From NCBI RefSeq assembly GCF_037027445.1, contig NZ_JBANDL010000002.1, positions 4,498,001 through 4,562,000 on the forward strand: DNA of 64,000 nt. The letters are read 5' to 3'. Position 1 is the first letter of the stretch. Every line of letters begins with the position of its first letter. Below, one piece after another: positions 15,271-25,000 of the stretch. The notes under the pieces are model-generated. The model did no database searches, was not told where the DNA came from, and worked only from the letters and a program-made list of their open reading frames with translations. Source of the DNA: Lysobacter firmicutimachus. GTDB lineage: Bacteria > Pseudomonadota > Gammaproteobacteria > Xanthomonadales > Xanthomonadaceae. Position numbers and translations under genes: made by a program.

Positions 15271-18200
15271 GGCTGTGCGCTCCTTCCGCGGCCTGCGCCG
15301 AGGGCGCGTGCTTCTTCTTTCTGACGAACACTTTTTCCACCACGACGAAGAACAGCGGCACGAAGAAGATGCCGAGGAAGGTGCCGACGACCATGCCGCC
15401 GAGCACGCCGGTGCCGATCGCGCGCTGTGCGCCGGAGCCCGCGCCGCTGGCCAGCGCCAGCGGCAGCACGCCGAGGCCGAACGCCAGCGAGGTCATGATG
15501 ATCGGGCGCAAACGGTCGCCGACCGCGGCCAGGGTGGCCGAGATCAGGTCCATGCCCTTCTCCAGGTTCTCCTTGGCGAACTCCACGATCAGGATCGCGT
15601 TCTTGCTCGACAGGCCCACCGTGGTCAGCATCGCGACCTGGAAGTACACGTCGCGCTCCATGCCGCGCAGCCAGGTGGCCAGCACGGTGCCGAGGATGCC
15701 CATCGGCGCGATCAGCAGCACCGAGGTCGGGATCGCCCAGCTTTCGTACATCGCCGCCAGGCACAGGAACACGATCAGCAGCGACAGCGTGTACAGCAGC
15801 GGAGTCTGCGCGCCGGCCTGTCGTTCCTGGAACGACAGCCCGGTCCATTCCAGGCCGATGCCTTGCGGCAACTGCGCGACCAGCTTCTCGACCTCGGCCA
15901 TGGCCTCGCCCGAGCTCACGCCCGGCTTGGCCTCGCCGTTGATTTCCAGCGCCGAGACGCCGTTGTAGCGCTCCAGACGCGGCGAACCGTACTCCCAGCG
16001 GGTGCTGGCGAAGGCCGAGAACGGCACCATGTCGCCCTTGTCGTTGCGCACGTACCAGCGGTTGAAGTCGCTGGGCGCCATGCGGAACGGCGCATCGGCC
16101 TGGATGTAGACGCGCTTGACCCGGCCGCGGTCGACGAAGTCGTCGATGTACTGGCCGCCCCAGGCCGCCTGCAGGGTCGAGTTGATGTCGGCGATGTTCA
16201 GGCCCAGGGCCGAGGCCTTCTGGTTGTCGACATCGACCCGGAACTGCGGCGTGTCTTCCATGCCGTTGGGGCGCACGTTCTGCAGCAGCGGGCTCTGCGC
16301 GGCCATGCCGAGGAACTGGTTGCGCGCGGCGACCAGCGCATCGTGGCCGAGCGCGCCGTTGTCCTTCAGGTAGAACACGAAGCCGTTGGAGTTGCCCAGT
16401 TCGAACACCGCCGGCGGCGCCAGCGCGAACACGAACGCGTCCTTGATCTGCATGAAGTTGCCCATGGCGCGGCCGACCACGCCGTTGACGCTGTTGTCCG
16501 GCATCGGCGTCTTGCCGAAGCTGGTCAGCCAGCGCCAGCGGTCGCCCCAGGTCGCTTCGCGCTCTTCCCACGACTTCAGCTGCGAGAACGCCATGCCGGC
16601 GTTCTGGCCGTTGCCGGCGAAGCTGAAGCCCTGCACGGTGAACAGCGAGTCCACGGCCGGATCGTTGAGGAACTGATCCTCGACCTTCTTGAGCACTTCG
16701 CCGGTGCGTTCCTGGGTGGCGCCGACCGGCGCCTGGACGATGGTGAACAGGAAACCCTGGTCTTCTTGCGGCAGGAACGAGGACGGCAGACGGAAGAACA
16801 TCACGCCCATCAGCACGGCCATCGCCGCGAACACGGTCATGAAGCGGCCGGCGCGGGTGACGATGCCGTGCACCACACCCTGGTACTTCTTGTTGCTGCG
16901 GTCGAACTTGTCGTTGAACCAGCCGAAGAAGCCCTTGTCGGACGCGTGGTGGCCCTTCTCGATCTGCTTGAGCATGGTCGCGCACAGCGCCGGCGTCAGC
17001 ACGATCGCGACCAGCACCGACAGGCCCATCGCCGAGACGATGGTGACCGAGAACTGGCGGTAGATCACGCCGGTGGCGCCGCCGAGGAAGGCCATCGGCA
17101 CGAACACCGCCGACAGCACCAGGCCGATGCCGACCAGGGCGCCGGTGATCTGGTCCATCGACTTGCGCGTGGCTTCCAGCGGGGTCAGCCCCTCCTCGCT
17201 CATCACGCGTTCGACGTTCTCGACCACGACGATGGCGTCGTCGACCAGCAGGCCGATCGCCAGCACCACCGCGAACATGGTCAGCATGTTGACCGAGTAG
17301 CCGAACAGCGCGAGCAGGCCGAAGGTGCCCAGCAGCACCACCGGCACCGCGATCGTCGGGATCAGGGTGGCGCGGAAGTTCTGCAGGAACAGGTACATGA
17401 CCAGGAACACCAGCACGATCGCTTCGAGCAGGGTCTTGACCACTTCCTCGATGGCCACGCGCACGAACGGTGTGGTGTCGAACGGGGTGACCGCCTTCAG
17501 CCCCTTGGGGAACGAAGGCTTGAGCTGCTCCAGCTCGGCCTGGATCGCCTGCGCGGTGGCCAGGGCGTTGGCGCCGGTGGCCAGCGAGATCGCGATGCCG
17601 GTGGCCGGCTTGCCGTTGAAGCGGGCGATGGTGCTGTAGTCCTCCTGGCCCAGTTCGACCCGGGCCACGTCGGACAGCTTCAGCACCGCACCGTTGCCGT
17701 TGGCGCGCACGACGACGTTCTGGAACTGCTCGGCGGTCTGCAGGCGGTCCTGCGCGGTGATGGTGGCGTTGAGCTGCTGCCCCTTCACCGACGGCGTGCC
17801 GCCGAGCTGGCCGACCGCGACCTGGGCGTTCTGCGCGCGCAGGGCGGTGATGATGTCGTTCGGGGTCAGCTTATAGGTGTTGAGCTTGTCCGGGTCCAGC
17901 CAGATCCGCATCGCGTACTTGGTGCCGAACAGCTGGGTGCTGCCGACGCCGTCGACGCGGGCCAGCGGATCGACCAGATTGGCAGCGACGTAGTCGGCGA
18001 TGTCGGCGCCGTTCATGCTGCCGTCCTCGGACACGAAGCCGATCACCAGCAGGAACGCCGAGTTGGCCTTGGACACGCTGACGCCCTGCTGCTGCACGAT
18101 CTGCGGCAGCAACGGCGTGGCCAGCTGCAGCTTGTTCTGCACCTGGACCTGGGCGATGTCGGGATCGGTGCCGCTCTCGAAGGTCAGGGTGACGCCGGAC

Positions 18201-18460
18201 TGGCCGTCGGACGAGCTGGTCGCCGACATGTACATCAGCCCGTCGATGCCCTTCATGTTCTGCTCGATGATCTGGGTCACCGAGTTTTCCACCGCCTTGG
18301 CCGAGGCGCCGGGATAGGACGCGTTCACCGATACCGTCGGCGGCGCGATGGTCGGGTACTGCGAGATCGGCAACTGCGTGATCGCAATCGCGCCGCCGAT
18401 CATGATGATGATCGCCAAGACCCAGGCAAAGATCGGGCGATCGATAAAGAACCGTGCCAT
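15263..18460 (-). CDS. RND multidrug efflux pump, HAE1 family (AcrB/MexB type)
   Basis: A 1065-residue inner-membrane RND transporter, close to the AcrB length. The N-terminus [19 protein letters not shown] is typical, and proton-relay aspartates are seen in [18 protein letters not shown] with the matching lysine in [14 protein letters not shown]. The porter-domain repeats and twelve membrane helices are in the expected order. It takes up drugs and other hydrophobic compounds from the periplasm and inner membrane and drives them into the outer-membrane channel using the proton gradient. It lies 12 bp after the adaptor gene. Substrate range cannot be read from the sequence. Confidence 0.97.
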   Translation of the reverse strand: MARFFIDRPIFAWVLAIIIMIGGAIAITQLPISQYPTIAPPTVSVNASYPGASAKAVENSVTQIIEQNMKGIDGLMYMSATSSSDGQSGVTLTFESGTDPDIAQVQVQNKLQLATPLLPQIVQQQGVSVSKANSAFLLVIGFVSEDGSMNGADIADYVAANLVDPLARVDGVGSTQLFGTKYAMRIWLDPDKLNTYKLTPNDIITALRAQNAQVAVGQLGGTPSVKGQQLNATITAQDRLQTAEQFQNVVVRANGNGAVLKLSDVARVELGQEDYSTIARFNGKPATGIAISLATGANALATAQAIQAELEQLKPSFPKGLKAVTPFDTTPFVRVAIEEVVKTLLEAIVLVFLVMYLFLQNFRATLIPTIAVPVVLLGTFGLLALFGYSVNMLTMFAVVLAIGLLVDDAIVVVENVERVMSEEGLTPLEATRKSMDQITGALVGIGLVLSAVFVPMAFLGGATGVIYRQFSVTIVSAMGLSVLVAIVLTPALCATMLKQIEKGHHASDKGFFGWFNDKFDRSNKKYQGVVHGIVTRAGRFMTVFAAMAVLMGVMFFRLPSSFLPQEDQGFLFTIVQAPVGATQERTGEVLKKVEDQFLNDPAVDSLFTVQGFSFAGNGQNAGMAFSQLKSWEEREATWGDRWRWLTSFGKTPMPDNSVNGVVGRAMGNFMQIKDAFVFALAPPAVFELGNSNGFVFYLKDNGALGHDALVAARNQFLGMAAQSPLLQNVRPNGMEDTPQFRVDVDNQKASALGLNIADINSTLQAAWGGQYIDDFVDRGRVKRVYIQADAPFRMAPSDFNRWYVRNDKGDMVPFSAFASTRWEYGSPRLERYNGVSALEINGEAKPGVSSGEAMAEVEKLVAQLPQGIGLEWTGLSFQERQAGAQTPLLYTLSLLIVFLCLAAMYESWAIPTSVLLIAPMGILGTVLATWLRGMERDVYFQVAMLTTVGLSSKNAILIVEFAKENLEKGMDLISATLAAVGDRLRPIIMTSLAFGLGVLPLALASGAGSGAQRAIGTGVLGGMVVGTFLGIFFVPLFFVVVEKVFVRKKKHAPSAQAAEGAHSHE

Positions 18461-18472
18461 GAAATTCTCCGA

Positions 18473-19669
18473 TTACTGCTGCGGCGCGGCGGCGGGCGCG
18501 GCGGCCGGCTTGGCCGGTTGCGCGCCCTTCTCGACCACATCGACCGGCATGCCGGGGCCGATCTTCTGCAGGCCTTCGACGATCACCTTGTCGCCGGCCT
18601 TCAGACCGCCTTCGACCAGCCACTTGTCGCCGATGGCCTGGCTGACCTGGACTTCGCGCGGCTCGACCTGGCCCTTGGCGTTGACCACCATCGCGGTGGC
18701 GGCGCCCTTGGGATCGCGCGACACGCCCTGCTGCGGCACCAGCAACGCGTTCTGGCGCACGCCGGTACCGAGCTGAGCGCGCACGTACATGCCGGGCATC
18801 AGGAGGTTGTCGGGATTGGGCACCACCACCCGCAGCAGGAAGCTGCCGGTGCCTTCGTCGACGGTGACTTCGGAGAACGCCAACTTGCCGGCGTGCTCGT
18901 ACGGAGTGCCGTCCTCGAGCAGGATGGTCACCGGCGTGCTGGCCTCGGTCAGGGTTCCGGCGGCGATCTGCTTGCGCAGGGCCAGCAGTTCGGCGCTGGA
19001 CTGGCTGATGTCGACGTGGACCGGATCGAGCTGCTGCACCACCGCCAGCGGCTCGGCTTGATTGGCGGTGACCAGCGCGCCGGCGGTAACCGCCGACTTG
19101 CCGATCCGGCCGCTGATCGGCGCGGTGATGCGGGCGCGGCCGAGCACCACGCTGGTGCTCTGCACCTGGGCGCGGCCGGCGGCGACGTCGGCGCGGGCCT
19201 GCTTGAGCGTGGCGGTGGCGTTCTCGTCGTCTTGCTTGCTGACCGCGTCGATCTTGACCAGTTCGGTCGAGCGGCGGGCATTGAGCTGAGCCGAATTCAG
19301 CGCCGCCTCGGCGCGCGCCAGTGTCGCCTTGGCGCTCTCGGCGTCGGCGGCGTAGGTCTTGTCGTCGAGCTGGTACAGCGGCTGGCCGGCCTTGACCAGA
19401 CCGCCCTCGGTGAACAGGCGCTTCTCGACGATGCCGTTGACCTGCGGCCGCACCTCGGCGATCAGCGAAGCGCTGGTCCGCCCCGGCAGCTCGCGGGTCA
19501 GGGTGATGGTTTCCGGCTTCAGGGTCACCACGGTGACCTGACCCTTCTGGCCGCCCGGGCCACCGGGACCGCCCTGCTGGTCGCCGCCCCCACCGCAGGC
19601 GGCGAGCGCCAGGCAGAGCACGGAAACGGTGAGAATTGCCTTATAGGACATGGACTTGCGCGACGGCAT
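18473..19669 (-). CDS. RND periplasmic adaptor lipoprotein
   Basis: A 398-residue membrane-fusion protein. Lipobox ALAAC puts the lipidated cysteine at residue 25, followed by a Gly/Gln-rich linker. A lipoyl half-motif, alpha-hairpin (residues ~95-170: AESAKATLARAEAALNSAQL), second lipoyl half (ITAPISGRIGKSAV), beta-barrel and membrane-proximal domains come in order, and the C-terminus is Ala/Pro-rich. It links the pump to the outer-membrane channel. GAGG lies six bases before the ATG at 19669; an internal ATG at 19651 lacks a ribosome site. It is the first gene of the operon, below a palindromic operator. Confidence 0.95.
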   Translation of the reverse strand: MPSRKSMSYKAILTVSVLCLALAACGGGGDQQGGPGGPGGQKGQVTVVTLKPETITLTRELPGRTSASLIAEVRPQVNGIVEKRLFTEGGLVKAGQPLYQLDDKTYAADAESAKATLARAEAALNSAQLNARRSTELVKIDAVSKQDDENATATLKQARADVAAGRAQVQSTSVVLGRARITAPISGRIGKSAVTAGALVTANQAEPLAVVQQLDPVHVDISQSSAELLALRKQIAAGTLTEASTPVTILLEDGTPYEHAGKLAFSEVTVDEGTGSFLLRVVVPNPDNLLMPGMYVRAQLGTGVRQNALLVPQQGVSRDPKGAATAMVVNAKGQVEPREVQVSQAIGDKWLVEGGLKAGDKVIVEGLQKIGPGMPVDVVEKGAQPAKPAAAPAAAPQQ

Positions 19670-19720
19670 GGGGGAGCCTCAGGTCGTTGGCGCGGTCAGG
19701 ACGGACCGCGGGCACATCAT

Positions 19721-19738
19721 AGAATGAACGATCATTCT
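19721..19738. promoter_or_regulatory. TetR-type operator upstream of the efflux operon
   Basis: AGAATGA-ACGA-TCATTCT is an inverted repeat with 7-bp perfect arms, 52 bp upstream of the adaptor start codon. Size and sequence (TGAACGATCATTC-like) suit a TetR-family repressor, most simply the TetR encoded at the end of the operon. Confidence 0.75.
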
Positions 19739-19860
19739 CTTTTTTTGGGCGCGCGGGGTCAACCCGGCAAGGGCCTTTCGGGCTTGCCGGATGCGGGGTT
19801 TTGTTTCACATGGTGTCGACGTGGGTGGCGCCGGCCATGGGCCGCTGCGCACCACCGGGG

Positions 19861-19947
19861 GTAGGAGCGGCGCGAGCCGCGCCCCCACATACCTCAATCT
19901 CACCGCGCAGCCCTACTGCTCCTGTAGGAGCGGCGTGAGCCGCGACC
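19861..19947 (+). repeat. two copies of the dispersed GNRA-hairpin repeat
   Basis: Copies at 19861-19881 and 19924-19947 share the core GTAGGAGCGGCGYGAGCCGC. The centre is a small hairpin GCGGC-GYGA-GCCGC. Further copies or relatives lie at 54397, 54565, 54632, 54805 and 62941. This is a REP-like intergenic element typical of Xanthomonadaceae genomes. Confidence 0.8.
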
Positions 19948-20137
19948 ACCGAAGCAGTGCAATACCACACCTCCCTCCGAAGCCACGTCGCGCAGCAAAG
20001 ACGATGCGACCCCGCACCGCGACCCGACGCAACCCCATCACTCCCGTCGCCCCACCCGCCGCGACTCATGACCGGAGAAAATCCCGCGGGACGCCGCGCC
20101 TACAAGAACCGCCGTCATTCCGCGCAACCGGCGGCCA

Positions 20138-20590
20138 TCAACAACGGCCGCACGCGCAAAACCGATCCCGAATCCGCTCCAGCATCGGCCCCTCTCCCGG
20201 CGCACCGGCAAGCACGACATACACAACCCCGCGGTCCGCAAGCTCGTAAGCGGACAGCGTCATGGTCCGCCTTCCCCCTGCCCTAGTCTCATACACGCCG
20301 GAATCGATGGATATCAAATCGGCCCCCAGGCGCTCGGGCTTCGCGATCTTGCGAAAGCCCGGGTAATAAGGGTGCAGATCGACCGTGAGGCTGGCCCTGC
20401 TGGCGCCCACCCGGATCTCGCCCTGGGTCGCATCGATGCCATCGCGCAAGGAAACGGCGACCGGCTCGGAAGTCGCGATGCAAAGAGAGAACTGCGGGCT
20501 GACGACGTGCGTCTGGCTGGGATCTGCAGTGCAACCTGTTACCAATGCCATCGACAAAATCGCAAGAACCAGAGCGAGACACTTCTTCAC
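20138..20590 (-). CDS. small lipoprotein of unknown function
   Basis: A 150-residue protein with a lipoprotein signal peptide (KKCLALVLAILSMALVTGC, lipidated C20). The mature part has a beta-rich look (VSLRDGIDATQGEIRVG, then SIDSGVYETRAGGRRTMTLS) and ends CACGRC. The start codon is GTG, chosen because it opens the signal peptide. It lies at the end of a run of small genes on the same strand behind the RHS gene. No family is recognised; an accessory or immunity-type role is possible from context only. Confidence 0.7.
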   Translation of the reverse strand: MKKCLALVLAILSMALVTGCTADPSQTHVVSPQFSLCIATSEPVAVSLRDGIDATQGEIRVGASRASLTVDLHPYYPGFRKIAKPERLGADLISIDSGVYETRAGGRRTMTLSAYELADRGVVYVVLAGAPGEGPMLERIRDRFCACGRC

Positions 20591-20661
20591 AAGGAAAGCC
20601 CCCCTAACCCCGTGCTGCTTTCAGCTTCCATACCGCCTCTCTTGAAACCGATCTCCGCCTG

Positions 20662-20982
20662 CTACGCCGAGCACCGGCGCGATCTCACCCACGCAACCAA
20701 TACCAAGGCAAGAGACAGAAACGCTATTGCCCATCTGGCCGGAGTCACTTCATTCAGCAAGATAGTCAGCGCCGTGCCAACTGCCATGAAGGCCGATGAG
20801 TGTGGATCGACCGACGCGATGGCGATGCGCATGGCGCCCGTGAAAGGGATCAGGAGCATGTAGCAGATGCACAGCCATATGGTCACCAGCCCGGCAGCTA
20901 GAGCCGTGACGTTCCGTGCAAGTAGGCAGACTGCCAGCGCAATTGCAGCCATGCCTAGGACGAGAATCAGAGGAGCGTTCAT
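20662..20982 (-). CDS. small polytopic membrane protein
   Basis: A 106-residue hydrophobic protein with three or four membrane segments (about residues 4-21, 27-50, 62-78 and 84-99), ending in a basic tail. The ATG has no strong ribosome site but the frame is clean. It belongs to the lower-GC run of genes downstream of the RHS gene, all on the minus strand. Function unknown; a membrane-embedded immunity protein is one option. Confidence 0.65.
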   Translation of the reverse strand: MNAPLILVLGMAAIALAVCLLARNVTALAAGLVTIWLCICYMLLIPFTGAMRIAIASVDPHSSAFMAVGTALTILLNEVTPARWAIAFLSLALVLVAWVRSRRCSA

Positions 20983-21097
20983 TTATGGCGTCCGAGGAGA
21001 CTCAGGAAACCCCACGGGAAGCGAGTTCAAGCCAGCTCAACGGAAAGGTCGCCATGACCGGCTTGCAGCGCTACCGCCGCAAGCCCATGCTGTGCGC

Positions 21098-21580
21098 TCA
21101 CATGCCAGAAGAACATCCACCGAACACTTGAACAATCGGAGCTTCCGAGGCGACAACCAGAGCAGACTTTGTTTCATCACCGCAGCCGCCGAGATGGCTG
21201 TAGAGAACCAACGCCTGACCGTTAGCCAGGAAGACAGAATACGATCCTTCGATGTCGTCCTTCTTGGCCCTCAGCAAGAAAAATCTCCGCCCCACCAGCC
21301 GATTTCTCGCCGAGGAGAAAAGCTCGATATCGCCCTCGAGCCCAACAACCTTCGAATGCCTCAGCAACTCGATAGCCTTCGACAGTTCGCTACCGCCCAC
21401 TTCAACATAGGCCGATGGCTTGAGCTCATTCGCTTCCAGCGGAATTGGCGCACCGTGAGAGGACAGCCAATCAATCTCGTTGGAAGCAGCAGATTCAGCA
21501 CTCCAGGGCAAAGACGAGCATCCACTCAACACCAGAATCGCCACCATGACAGCGAACGTTTCTTTTATATGCTGAACCAT
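21098..21580 (-). CDS. lipoprotein in the RHS neighbourhood
   Basis: A 160-residue protein with signal and lipobox AILVLSGC (lipidated C21). The mature part includes LFSSARNRLVGRRFFLLR and FLANGQALVLYSHLGGCG. Start placed at the ATG reading VQHIKETFAVMV, which opens the signal peptide. Base composition is clearly lower in GC than the flanking core genome. No family is recognised. Position two genes behind the RHS toxin suggests an immunity or orphan-immunity gene, but this is only positional. Confidence 0.65.
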   Translation of the reverse strand: MVQHIKETFAVMVAILVLSGCSSLPWSAESAASNEIDWLSSHGAPIPLEANELKPSAYVEVGGSELSKAIELLRHSKVVGLEGDIELFSSARNRLVGRRFFLLRAKKDDIEGSYSVFLANGQALVLYSHLGGCGDETKSALVVASEAPIVQVFGGCSSGM

Positions 21581-21692
21581 CCTAGCCTCACTGCTTTCCA
21601 ACAAAGACTAGACAGGAGCCCTAACCGAAGGTGTTCTGATCAGTTATCACTTATCCCATTGACACAACCCCGATAGCTCTCTGATTCAAGAT

Positions 21693-22052
21693 TCACCGAC
21701 CATCGACCTGCCGCCGCATCTTGCCCAGCAGTTCATCGCGTCTATCTGACGACGGCATTCTTTCGACTGCCGCAATCGAACCCTGCTGCCGTGCGGGACT
21801 CATCGCTTTAAACGATGCCAAGTACTTTCGTTCTAGCTCCTTGTTACCTTCGAGCGCTCCGACCAGTGAGTAGTAAACTTGCTTCTCCGACTCACCATTC
21901 CGCGCAGCTTGCTCATACGATCCGGCCGCGTCCGTAAGGACTGCTGCACTAGAGCCATCACATTCATCACATGTACTGGTCGGCGCCCACCAGTAAACCC
22001 AAGCGAAGAAGATTGCGATCAAAATCAAAGCACCCGCTAGATATTTTCTCAT
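21693..22052 (-). CDS. candidate RHS immunity protein, membrane-anchored
   Basis: A 119-residue protein with one N-terminal membrane segment (residues 5-23, LAGALILIAIFFAWVYWWA) and a soluble, mostly helical part (EQAARNGESEKQVYYSLVG, then KMRRQVDGR) that would face the periplasm. Its ATG overlaps the RHS stop by four bases, and GGAAGG lies about six bases upstream, so it is translated with the toxin. Toxin-immunity pairs in RHS loci have exactly this layout. The sequence matches no immunity family I can name. GC is low, like the RHS tip. Confidence 0.75.
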   Translation of the reverse strand: MRKYLAGALILIAIFFAWVYWWAPTSTCDECDGSSAAVLTDAAGSYEQAARNGESEKQVYYSLVGALEGNKELERKYLASFKAMSPARQQGSIAAVERMPSSDRRDELLGKMRRQVDGR

Positions 22053-25000
22053 ATCTGCCTTCCGGATAGATAAACCTTCCAACCGCCGTCGGCATAGGGA
22101 ATCACCGATCGAGTAAACGGAATTCTGATAGTTCTTTTAGGGCCGAGATCTTTCTCACCCCGAGTAACTGTCGGCGAATCTGCACCTCTAACAAACGTGT
22201 CTAGAACTTTCGACAGCTCCCTGGCGATATTATCCTCACCTTGAGCAGTGTTGCACGCATTGAGCTTGATAGGCATGCCAGGCTGCCATAGCCCACTTGC
22301 ACCAATGAGATTTGCCAGCTCATAGGCATCCATATTTGCGACCCTCTTCCTGTTTGCATGAGCAAACACCTCAAGCCTGCCTGCAATATCCGGAGCAGCT
22401 ACCGCAGCCGCATAATTAGGATCATCCGACGGCAACAAAATTAGTTTGGCCAAGCCAAATGGATCAGCGAACTTTAAAGGACTGTCGGCGACGTACGTGT
22501 AAGTGCTTATCCCACCCTCTAGACCGATCGGATCGCTCTGTACATACCGCCCGCTAGTCGCATCGTAATCCCGGAAATAGTTGTAATTCAGCCCCGTAAC
22601 CGCATCGAACCGTTGCCCCGGAAACCGCAGATCGAACACGAACGCGGTGCCGTCCTGATCCGGATCCTGATTCGGCGCATCGTTGCCGAAGGCCTCGCCC
22701 TTGGCGTTCCAGGACCAGATCGCGACGTTCCGATCCGCATCGATCACCGCACGCGGGGTGCCCAGGTGATCGGGTTGGACGTAGTGCAGCTTCTGCGCAG
22801 CGCCCGCGCCGGCCAGCAAGCCGACCGGCGCGTCGCCTAGCCACACGGCCTGCTGCTGGGCCGCACCGTTGGCGTCGTAGTCGCCGATCCAGTGGCCGGC
22901 TTCGTCGTACAAGGTGTAGATCGCCACCGGGCCGCTGGCGCCATTCGTAGCCGCGACCCGCTCGCCGCGGGCGTTGTAGCGGTAGCTGCGGTTCACGACT
23001 CCGCCCGACTTGACCTGGCTCATGCGGTCGTTGGCGTTGTAGACGAATTCCTTCGCCGTGCCGCCGATGCGGGTGGTGTTGCCGACCGCATCGTAACCGC
23101 GAGCGATGCGGCCAACGTCGGTCAGGCGATGGCTGTTGGCCGGATAGTTGTACGCCGTCGTCGTGCCGGCGCGCTGCAGGCTGGTGCGGTTGCCGGTGGC
23201 GTCGTAGCCGTAGGTTTCCAACGGGGTGCCGGTGGGACCGTCGCGGGTGGTCTTGAGGCGGCCGAGGGCGTCGTAGTCGTATTTGGCCAGCAAGGCGCTC
23301 TGCAGGCCGTCCTTGAGTTCGGTCAGCTCGCCGACTTCGTTGTAGCCGTAGCCCAGCGACAGGCCACCGTTGGCGTTGTCATGGATGGTCTTGGCGCGGT
23401 AATCGAGGTCGTAGCCGCGGCTCAGACTGCGGCCGTTGCCGTAAGTCCAGCCGGCGATCGGGCCGAACGGGCGGTAGGTCGCGCCGGTCAACAATGCGGT
23501 ACGGGCGCCACCCGCGGGCGTGACGTGGGCCTGGGTTACGCGGCCGCCTGTATCGCGGGTGTAATCGACGACCGCACCGTCCGGGTAGGTCAGTGCCTGC
23601 AGGCGGCCGGCCTTGTCGTAGGCGTAGCGCAGGGCGAAGCTGCGGCCGTCCACGATCTGCACTTTGCGCGCCACGCGGCCGAAGCGGTCGTAGCAGTACT
23701 TGAGCGCGGTGCCCTCGGTGCGCATCGCGGCGACCCGGCCGACGGCGAAGGTTTCACCCGCTGCGCATTCGGCATTGACGGTGTCGTGGTCGTACTCGAC
23801 ATCGTGGGCGCCGCTGCCGTAGGAGAGGGTCTTCAGACGGCCCAGCGCGTCGTAGGTATAGCTGTGCGCGACCGCGTCGTTGGCGTCCTGCTTGCTGGTC
23901 AACTGGCCGGCGGTGTCGTAGCCGTAGGTCGTGACGCCGGTGTCCGGGCTGGTCAACCGGATCTGATCGCCCAGGCCGTTGTAGCCGTAGCTCGTGCTCA
24001 GGCCCTTGGGGTCGACGACCTGGGTCAGGCGGTCGTTGGCGTCGTACTGCAGCTTGGTTTCGACCGCCAGGCCGTTGACGTCCTGCAGGGTGCGCACCAG
24101 GCGATCGAGCGGGTCGTGGTCCTGGTCGGAGACCCGACCGAGCGCGTCGGTGGCGAGGTTCGGGTTGCCGCGGCTGTCGTAGGTGAACGTGGTGGCGTTC
24201 TGGGCGGCGTCCTTCACCGCCTGGACTTCGTCGAGCAGGTTGAACACGCGAGAGAACGAGCGGGTGAGCGTGCCGCTGGCGGTTCGGGTGTCTTCCTGGG
24301 TCCGATTGCCGCGGCTGTCGAGGGTGTAGTGGATCGTATTGCCGGCCTCGTCGGCGACATCGGTCAGTCGCCGTGCGGCGTCGTAGGTGTAGGCGACGTA
24401 CGCGCCGTCGGGCAAGGCGACCTTCTTGACCAAGCCGGTGGGCCAGTAATCGACGCGCACGATCCGGTCGTCGGCCTCGCTGGCTTCGTCGCTGCCGCGG
24501 GTCTTGGCCGCGACCAGCCAGCCGCGGGCGTTGAACTCGTAGTCGGTGCGCACGCCGTTGCCGTCTCGGGCCGAAACGGCGCGGCCGGCGCCGTCGTAAG
24601 CCAACACTTCCACCACGGTCTGACCGAGCGCGTTCTCGACCTTCCGCAGGTCGCCCTTGCGGTAGGCGCAGGTCGCCGGCGCCGCCGCGCAGGCGGCTTC
24701 GTCGTTGGCGTAGTAGGAGTAGCGCACGACATCGGCCGCGTCGCTGCGCGGGCCGTCCACGGACAGCGGCAGGCCTTCGCGCGGGCAGGCGCCCGCGGCG
24801 ATGTCGGCCGCTTCGCAATAGCGGTAGGTGGTCGTACGGGCCGGCAGTAGCCCGGCAGGGTCGATCTGGCTGGCGGTGAGCGCTTGGCCGCGGTCGTTGT
24901 AGTTCCAGACGCTCTTGGCGACCAGTTGGCCGTTGGCGTCGAGCCGGCGACGCTCCAACGGAACGCGGAAGCGGGCGTGCCAATCGGTCTGGGTGGTTCG

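Larger units (their letters stand above)
19670..20137. other. 468-bp intergenic region: operator plus dispersed repeats
   Basis: Holds the operator of the RND operon near its left end and two copies of the dispersed GGAGCGGCGYGAGCCGCG repeat at 19861-19947. The remainder, 19950-20137, shows no secure gene; open frames there have no ribosome site or recognisable product. Confidence 0.5.

Noticed and set aside
15269..19864. 1531-codon plus-strand open frame across the efflux operon
   Set aside because: His/Arg/Asp-rich antisense frame of the adaptor, pump and channel genes; an effect of high-GC codon use.
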